Positions 59,377 to 64,000 of a stretch of 64,000 bases of DNA are shown in pieces. The DNA is taken from NCBI GenBank assembly GCA_028693235.1, contig JAQUVW010000001.1:346616-410615 (forward strand), read 5' to 3'. Numbering within the stretch: position 1 is the stretch's first letter; each line of letters opens with the position of its first letter. Origin of the DNA: Candidatus Gastranaerophilales bacterium (GTDB lineage Bacteria > Cyanobacteriota > Vampirovibrionia > Gastranaerophilales > Gastranaerophilaceae). A program made the position numbers and the translations under genes. A model generated the notes under the pieces. The model saw only the letters and a list, made by a program, of their open reading frames with translations, had not been told where the DNA came from and searched no databases.

Positions 59377-61203
59377 ATGATTAATGTGAATAATACTACT
59401 TCGAATAATGTTTTTAAGGACTTTCCGGAATTATATCCCAAAGCCCAAACACCTCAGGTTGCAAATTCTCCTCTGAATGACAAAAAAAAAGACACTGTAG
59501 AACTAAAAAGTGACGAGCATATTGCCTCTGTAAAGGTGTCAGATGAGATAAAACAATCGCATAAAGGTGGAATTTTAGCTGCAACGTTGGGGACAACAAT
59601 TCTCACAGCAGGTATTTTTGCTGTTGTTTTGACCAAAGGTGCAGGACTCGGCAATTATAAAAAAGTTAATGCTTTGCTGGAAGAATTGAATGACAGAATT
59701 TATCAAAGTTCTTTGAGTAAAAAATCAAAAAATATATTCAATAAAGTAGACTTGGCACTTGCAAACGGAATGAAAAAAGTATTATCCGGAATGAAAGCAG
59801 TTGCCAACTTTACCGCAATAAAAGACAGTGCTGCTGACAAATTATTACGTTCTAATCCTAAAACAGCAAAAGTTGCAGACGGTATAACTCACACTTTTAA
59901 AAAAGTTGCAACGAAAGCAGTCGATGGGGCGTATGACAAAGCTCATATTTTGTCAGATGATTTTTATGGACATTTATTAGACAGCATTACAAAAATAAAT
60001 AACAATTCAAATATTGATTTAACTCAAATGGTTTCTATAAAAGGTCAAACAAAGCCTTTGGTTGCTTGGCTTGAAGACATAAAGTCCAGCGGCAAAGTAA
60101 TGCAAAATGTTTTTACAGATGGGTTTAGCAAAAAATCAAGACTTGAAAGAGAAGTTGTTCGAGAAAAGAGTTTGACAGATTTGCCTGCAGAAGTTTGGGA
60201 TACTTTGTGGGGAAAAAATGGTGGTATATTTAATTTCAAAGGCAATGCAAATAAGTTCAAATCCTATATTACAGAGGATTTGAGCATAGATGGCAAAATT
60301 ACGCTACGTACTTCAATCGAAAAATCAAGACGCCGATTGACGAATAATGTTTCTCATAATGTGGACGCTGTGAGGACAAATGTCCGTGAGCTTACAGATA
60401 AGTTGCTACTGGAAGATGATGCAGCCAGAGCAAGTTTGAGGCAAATCTCTCAAAAAATGAATGTCTATGAAGATATAACAGGAGCCGAAGAACTGGTCAG
60501 ACGTCAACAAATGGCAAAAGACATTGTGGCTGATTTTGAAGAATTTATAAAAGGCGTTAAATCCTCTGATTTGTATGATGCAAAAACTAAAAAAGCTATA
60601 GATAAACAAGTTAAATATATAACAAATGATGTTTTGTTGAATGATAAAAAAGGTGCAATGCAAGATATTATGACAATTGTCAACGGCTTGAATCACCAAT
60701 CTATAGTTGGCTTAGACGGAGAAGATATAAAAGTTTTTGAAGACCCGGTTGCCAGAATGCTTGATAGAAAATCTCACAAAATTACAAAATCAATTAATAA
60801 AGCAACAACACTTGAAGCAAATGACTTGTACGACAAATTTGCAGAGTTTAAAGTCGGTTCAGCACCTACTGATTTGCTTGGTTTGGTGTTCCCGTTAGGT
60901 TTAGGGATTGGGGCTGTTAGCAAGGCTAAAGATAAAAATGAAAAAGTTTCAACAACCTTAACGACCGGAATTCCGATATTAGGAACAATCGGCAGTATGA
61001 TTGTCGGTACTACAAAAATGCTTTCAGGTCCAAAAAACATGGCGTTATCTTTGGGAATAGGTGCGGTGTTGAATTTGGTCGGCGAAGCTTGCAATAAGTT
61101 GTATCTGGAATACCAAGATAAAAAATCGCTTACGCAAATAGCTTTAGACGCATATAAGAATAATCCATTGTTTAATCAACAAATGAGTACAACAAAGAAA
61201 TAA
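59377..61203 (+). CDS. Large hypothetical membrane protein
   Basis: 608 residues. Polar, low-complexity N-terminus (about 1-60), one hydrophobic helix near 65-90 (GGILAATLGTTILTAGIFAV), a long charged helical body (about 95-490), and two or three Gly/Ala-rich hydrophobic segments near 500-575 (DLLGLVFPLGLGIGAVSKAK, LGTIGSMIVGTTKML). The N-terminal half resembles the pattern of the 202-residue neighbour (short polar leader, then a Gly-rich membrane helix). No known family; I associate such proteins with Gastranaerophilales. Confidence 0.75.
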   Translation: MINVNNTTSNNVFKDFPELYPKAQTPQVANSPLNDKKKDTVELKSDEHIASVKVSDEIKQSHKGGILAATLGTTILTAGIFAVVLTKGAGLGNYKKVNALLEELNDRIYQSSLSKKSKNIFNKVDLALANGMKKVLSGMKAVANFTAIKDSAADKLLRSNPKTAKVADGITHTFKKVATKAVDGAYDKAHILSDDFYGHLLDSITKINNNSNIDLTQMVSIKGQTKPLVAWLEDIKSSGKVMQNVFTDGFSKKSRLEREVVREKSLTDLPAEVWDTLWGKNGGIFNFKGNANKFKSYITEDLSIDGKITLRTSIEKSRRRLTNNVSHNVDAVRTNVRELTDKLLLEDDAARASLRQISQKMNVYEDITGAEELVRRQQMAKDIVADFEEFIKGVKSSDLYDAKTKKAIDKQVKYITNDVLLNDKKGAMQDIMTIVNGLNHQSIVGLDGEDIKVFEDPVARMLDRKSHKITKSINKATTLEANDLYDKFAEFKVGSAPTDLLGLVFPLGLGIGAVSKAKDKNEKVSTTLTTGIPILGTIGSMIVGTTKMLSGPKNMALSLGIGAVLNLVGEACNKLYLEYQDKKSLTQIALDAYKNNPLFNQQMSTTKK

Positions 61204-61249
61204 GTCTTTACAATTAGCCGCTTTTAAATATTTTGTTTAAAATAAGAGC

Positions 61250-62191
61250 ATGAAAAGATTTATTGCTTTATTATTAATATTTTCATTTTGGGTTTCACCG
61301 GTTATAGCTTTAACTGTTGACGATTCTATTGATTCCGAAATAAGAAAAACGTATAAAACTGATGTTGTGGAGCAAGTCTTATTGCCAAAGCTTCCGCAAA
61401 CAGGAGCCTCTCCGCTTGATGGCGGTACAGCGGTCAGTACGCCTCAAGAAACAATTTTCTCTCAAAATTACAAAGAGCCTGTTAAACAGCCTGCTCAACA
61501 ATCAAGGCCGATTACGACGACCAATACTGTTTCTAAAAAAACTGCTACTACTCCAACATCTTCATCATTTACTCAAAATTCATACAGTTTGCCGAATTAC
61601 ACTGCTAATACAAGAGAAATAAGCATAAAAAAGGGAACTAAGTTTAGAGTAAGATGTCAAAACACTCTTTCTGATAGAACTCCACGAGGTACAAGACTGA
61701 CTTTCGTAAGTGTTTACCCTGAATCCTCTACGTATATTACAATCCCAGCCGGGACTGTTTTCTACGGAACGGTCGTAGATTCGCATCCGCCTCAACTTTC
61801 AGGTAATGGTGGATTGATTTCGCTAAAAGTTGACAATATGATGTATAGAGGAAAATCTCAATTTGTGTTGGCAAATGTATCTGTCGCGAATTATAAATAT
61901 ATTTTTTTCAGTAATGTAAAAGGTAAACGTAAATATATAAGGAATATGGGCAAATTTATAAAACCGGGAAGTACTTTTATGAAAAGAATGTGGCGAGTTT
62001 GTGGTTCTTTATCAAATGGACCTGAAATATTATTGACACCGCTTCCAATTGCTTGCGGGGTGGTTGTTTATGCTGTCAATGTGGCATTGTCACCCGTTTT
62101 GTCAATTTTTTCCATGGGCGAATCTGTAACGTTGCCAAAGGGTACTTATTTTGAAATAAAGTTAGCCGAAGACGCAGTAGTCAGGTATTAG
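61250..62191 (+). CDS. Secreted hypothetical protein
   Basis: 313 residues. Signal peptide MKRFIALLLIFSFWVSPVIA with predicted cleavage near 20-21; then a Pro/Thr/Gln-rich linker (about 60-115), a beta-rich domain (about 120-215, with KGTKFRVRCQNTLSDRTP and ITIPAGTVFYGTVVDSHPPQ) and a C-terminal part with a hydrophobic stretch near 265-290 and KGTYFEIKLAEDAVV. The repeated KGT...F pattern is like envelope proteins that carry a stalk and a beta barrel or VirB10-like region, but no homology is proven. Confidence 0.7.
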   Translation: MKRFIALLLIFSFWVSPVIALTVDDSIDSEIRKTYKTDVVEQVLLPKLPQTGASPLDGGTAVSTPQETIFSQNYKEPVKQPAQQSRPITTTNTVSKKTATTPTSSSFTQNSYSLPNYTANTREISIKKGTKFRVRCQNTLSDRTPRGTRLTFVSVYPESSTYITIPAGTVFYGTVVDSHPPQLSGNGGLISLKVDNMMYRGKSQFVLANVSVANYKYIFFSNVKGKRKYIRNMGKFIKPGSTFMKRMWRVCGSLSNGPEILLTPLPIACGVVVYAVNVALSPVLSIFSMGESVTLPKGTYFEIKLAEDAVVRY

Positions 62192-62447
62192 GATATAGTC
62201 TTTAATTATATTTTTAGGCTTTGTTGATTTGTAACTTTTATTTCGATTTTTTGGCTTCTCAATATTAAATATTTTATAAAATTTTATATTATTTACAGTT
62301 CCCATCTCTCACTCATAGCAATATATTAGCCTGTTTTAACTCGGTCTTTATATTAATAATATTGCGTTTTATCTTGATTTATTCCTTGCTCTTTTGTATA
62401 TTTTTGAGGATACTTATAGAAAAAGACATTAAGAGAACTGAAAAATC

Positions 62448-64000
62448 ATGAGCAATTTGAAAAAGATTATTATTGCAGTTGCTATATTTTTAATAGTATG
62501 TGTAGGACTTGCGTTAAAGTACAATGACTTGGTGTCATTGAATAATCCGAAATATTATAAGCAGGCAGTCGTGTTTTTTGCAAAACAGGATTATCAAAAT
62601 GCTTATTACAACTTCGGGAAAGTTAAAAAGATAAGCCCTCTGTATGTCGCAGCTTTGTTTAAACAAGGAGTTTGTGCCGAGAAGTTAGGTGATTACGATA
62701 CAGCTATAAAAAAATACAATTTGTTGCTAGAAAAATCCCCAAAATCATTTTTTGCTCCACGTGCACGATATAGTCTGGCAAAAGCATATTTTCAACATAA
62801 AGATTATGATGATGCAGAACGTCTGTTTAAACAGATTAAAAATCAAGGAGTGGTTGAAGACTATATTATTGCTTCAAATTATTATTTGGGCTTGTTGAAT
62901 AAAAAGACCAATCCTGAAGTTGCGAAAAAATACTTTTTTGAATATATAAAATTGAGCCCGAAAGGCACATTCTCTGTAGCAAGTTCAGATGAGCTCGGTT
63001 CGATGCCTAACTTAACAGAGTTTGAAAACAGATTAATAGGCTCAATTAATATTGAAGATAAAAACTATGTAAAAGCAAAACCGTTTTTAGAAAAGTCAAA
63101 ATTAGGTTATGTATGGGCAGACTTGGCTACTTGCTATTGGGCAGAAGGCGATTATAAAAAAGCTAAAATTATTATTGAGCAAGGCTTGAAATTCTATTCT
63201 AAGAATGTCGATAAAGGGGATTTAAGACGTATTATTGATATTTATTCAAGTATATATTCTAATGAGGCGAAAACAGGATTATTCAAACTTTCAAAGATAA
63301 TCGACGAGAGTGATGCTCAAGGCGAAGATTATGTTTATTATAAATTAGCTAAAATCTTGGGTGGTAAAGAATCTTTAAATTTATATTCAAAGATAGCTTA
63401 TAAATATCCTAACAGTGATTTGGCAGATGTCGCATTGTGGAATTTGTTCTGGAACGAATATCAACATAAAAATTATAAAAAGGCTAAACAGTTAGGCTCT
63501 GAACATTTGAAAAGATATCCTGAATCAGATTTGAATGCAAGAATGTTGTTCTGGATGGGCAAAGTTGCTTTAAAACAAAAGAAATCTGCTGAAGCAAATG
63601 GCTATTGGAACAAAATATTGTCAAGGTACCCCGATGATTATTATGCTTTCAGAGCAGACGCTTTAGCTAAAGGTGATGTAAATGAATGGGGAACAAAAAA
63701 ATATCATAAACTTCTTGATAGAGAGGTAAATGTAGAATTCCCGATAAATTATTCAGAGTTGGATATCAAAGATTTGAAATTGATAAATACGTTGTTAGAG
63801 TTAGGTGATTATGAAGTTTGGTCAGAGCTTAATTTTAATAATAAATTTGTCGAAAGTTGGTTTGAATATAAAAGGGGCAATAAGTCCAAGTCTGTATTGC
63901 TGGCTCGTGAGGCATTGATTTCAATGGACGTAAAACCTCCTTTTAATGACGATATATATAAATTGGCTTATCCTTTGTATTATGTCGCTGACGTGAATAA
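62448..64000 (+). CDS. Soluble lytic murein transglycosylase, N-terminal part (cut by window)
   Basis: About 517 visible codons, open to the edge. N-terminal membrane helix or signal (IIIAVAIFLIVCVGLALK), then a long superhelical domain of TPR-like repeats (YNAYYNFGKV-type, DDAERLFKQIK, ANGYWNKILSRYPDDYYAFR) and the final AYPLYYVADVN, matching the region just before the catalytic domain of Slt70 (L-A-Y-P). The catalytic Glu domain should follow outside the window. Cleaves peptidoglycan to 1,6-anhydro products. ATG 62448 without a strong RBS. Confidence 0.86.
   Translation, partial: MSNLKKIIIAVAIFLIVCVGLALKYNDLVSLNNPKYYKQAVVFFAKQDYQNAYYNFGKVKKISPLYVAALFKQGVCAEKLGDYDTAIKKYNLLLEKSPKSFFAPRARYSLAKAYFQHKDYDDAERLFKQIKNQGVVEDYIIASNYYLGLLNKKTNPEVAKKYFFEYIKLSPKGTFSVASSDELGSMPNLTEFENRLIGSINIEDKNYVKAKPFLEKSKLGYVWADLATCYWAEGDYKKAKIIIEQGLKFYSKNVDKGDLRRIIDIYSSIYSNEAKTGLFKLSKIIDESDAQGEDYVYYKLAKILGGKESLNLYSKIAYKYPNSDLADVALWNLFWNEYQHKNYKKAKQLGSEHLKRYPESDLNARMLFWMGKVALKQKKSAEANGYWNKILSRYPDDYYAFRADALAKGDVNEWGTKKYHKLLDREVNVEFPINYSELDIKDLKLINTLLELGDYEVWSELNFNNKFVESWFEYKRGNKSKSVLLAREALISMDVKPPFNDDIYKLAYPLYYVADVN

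Noticed and set aside
1-64000. tRNA, rRNA, CRISPR array or insertion sequence
   Set aside because: No cloverleaf, rRNA block, regularly spaced repeat array or IS transposase was seen on either strand; the only transposase is the MuA-like one.

Overview
The window is AT-rich bacterial DNA in two parts: an almost complete Mu-like transposable prophage (from base 1, where it continues off the left edge, to about 28.4-28.75 kb) and a host chromosome segment (from the diguanylate cyclase at 28.9 kb to the right edge). The host genes suggest a fermentative anaerobe that handles dicarboxylates: a biotin-dependent Na+-pumping oxaloacetate decarboxylase, ATP-type PEP carboxykinase, a dicarboxylate symporter and rubrerythrin. 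It also has c-di-GMP signalling (GGDEF and PilZ) and many TPR proteins. The two large hypothetical proteins near 58.6-61.2 kb, together with the AT-richness and TPR abundance, remind me of gut Gastranaerophilales (Vampirovibrionia). That is an impression from gene content, not a proven assignment.

Prophage layout. Read from its left end, which lies at the right near 28.4-28.75 kb: a membrane-anchored lysogeny-linked protein and an S24-type repressor (plus strand), then an operator-rich gap, then the minus-strand early operon: Ner-like HTH protein, small genes, MuA-like DDE transposase, MuB ATPase, GemA, Gam, a 58-aa protein, a Mor-type activator, and a run of small Cys-rich or DNA-binding proteins including a lone ligase-Ia-like domain. 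A plus-strand packaging module (11.3-18.4 kb) carries a holin-like protein, small and large terminase, portal, a MuF protein with a C-terminal toxin-like domain, a Dam-type methylase and gpG. A minus-strand virion module (11.06 kb leftwards to base 1) carries protease/scaffold, cement protein, capsid, head-completion proteins, sheath, tube, tail chaperone, tape measure, U, X, D and V. Heads are Mu-like and tails P2-like. The packaging and virion modules diverge from a palindrome-rich gap at 11.06-11.34 kb, unlike Mu, where late genes run one way. The tail chaperone region contains a textbook -1 frameshift site (A AAA AAC) that fuses an E-like protein to an E'-like extension.

Host layout. Diguanylate cyclase; a serine beta-lactamase-fold hydrolase; dicarboxylate symporter; D-2-hydroxyacid dehydrogenase; YdjC-type deacetylase; polyprenyl-phosphate-type glycosyltransferase; a response regulator that may be leaderless; then a compact metabolic operon: biotin ligase (birA), oadG, oadA, oadB, followed by pckA under its own promoter. 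BirA would biotinylate the OadA lysine carrier; the pump decarboxylates oxaloacetate to pyruvate while exporting Na+, and PckA links oxaloacetate to PEP. Next come nadA, an EF-hand-bearing hypothetical, a GNAT protein, a flavodoxin-fold reductase, and a small island (47.3-49.9 kb) with a tail-fibre-like gene outside the prophage. The right part holds a thioesterase, two TPR proteins, a PilZ protein, a paired active/inactive M16 peptidase, a LipM-like lipoate enzyme, rubrerythrin, lineage-type hypotheticals, and the N-terminal part of a soluble lytic transglycosylase cut by the window edge.

I found no tRNA, rRNA, CRISPR array or insertion sequence.
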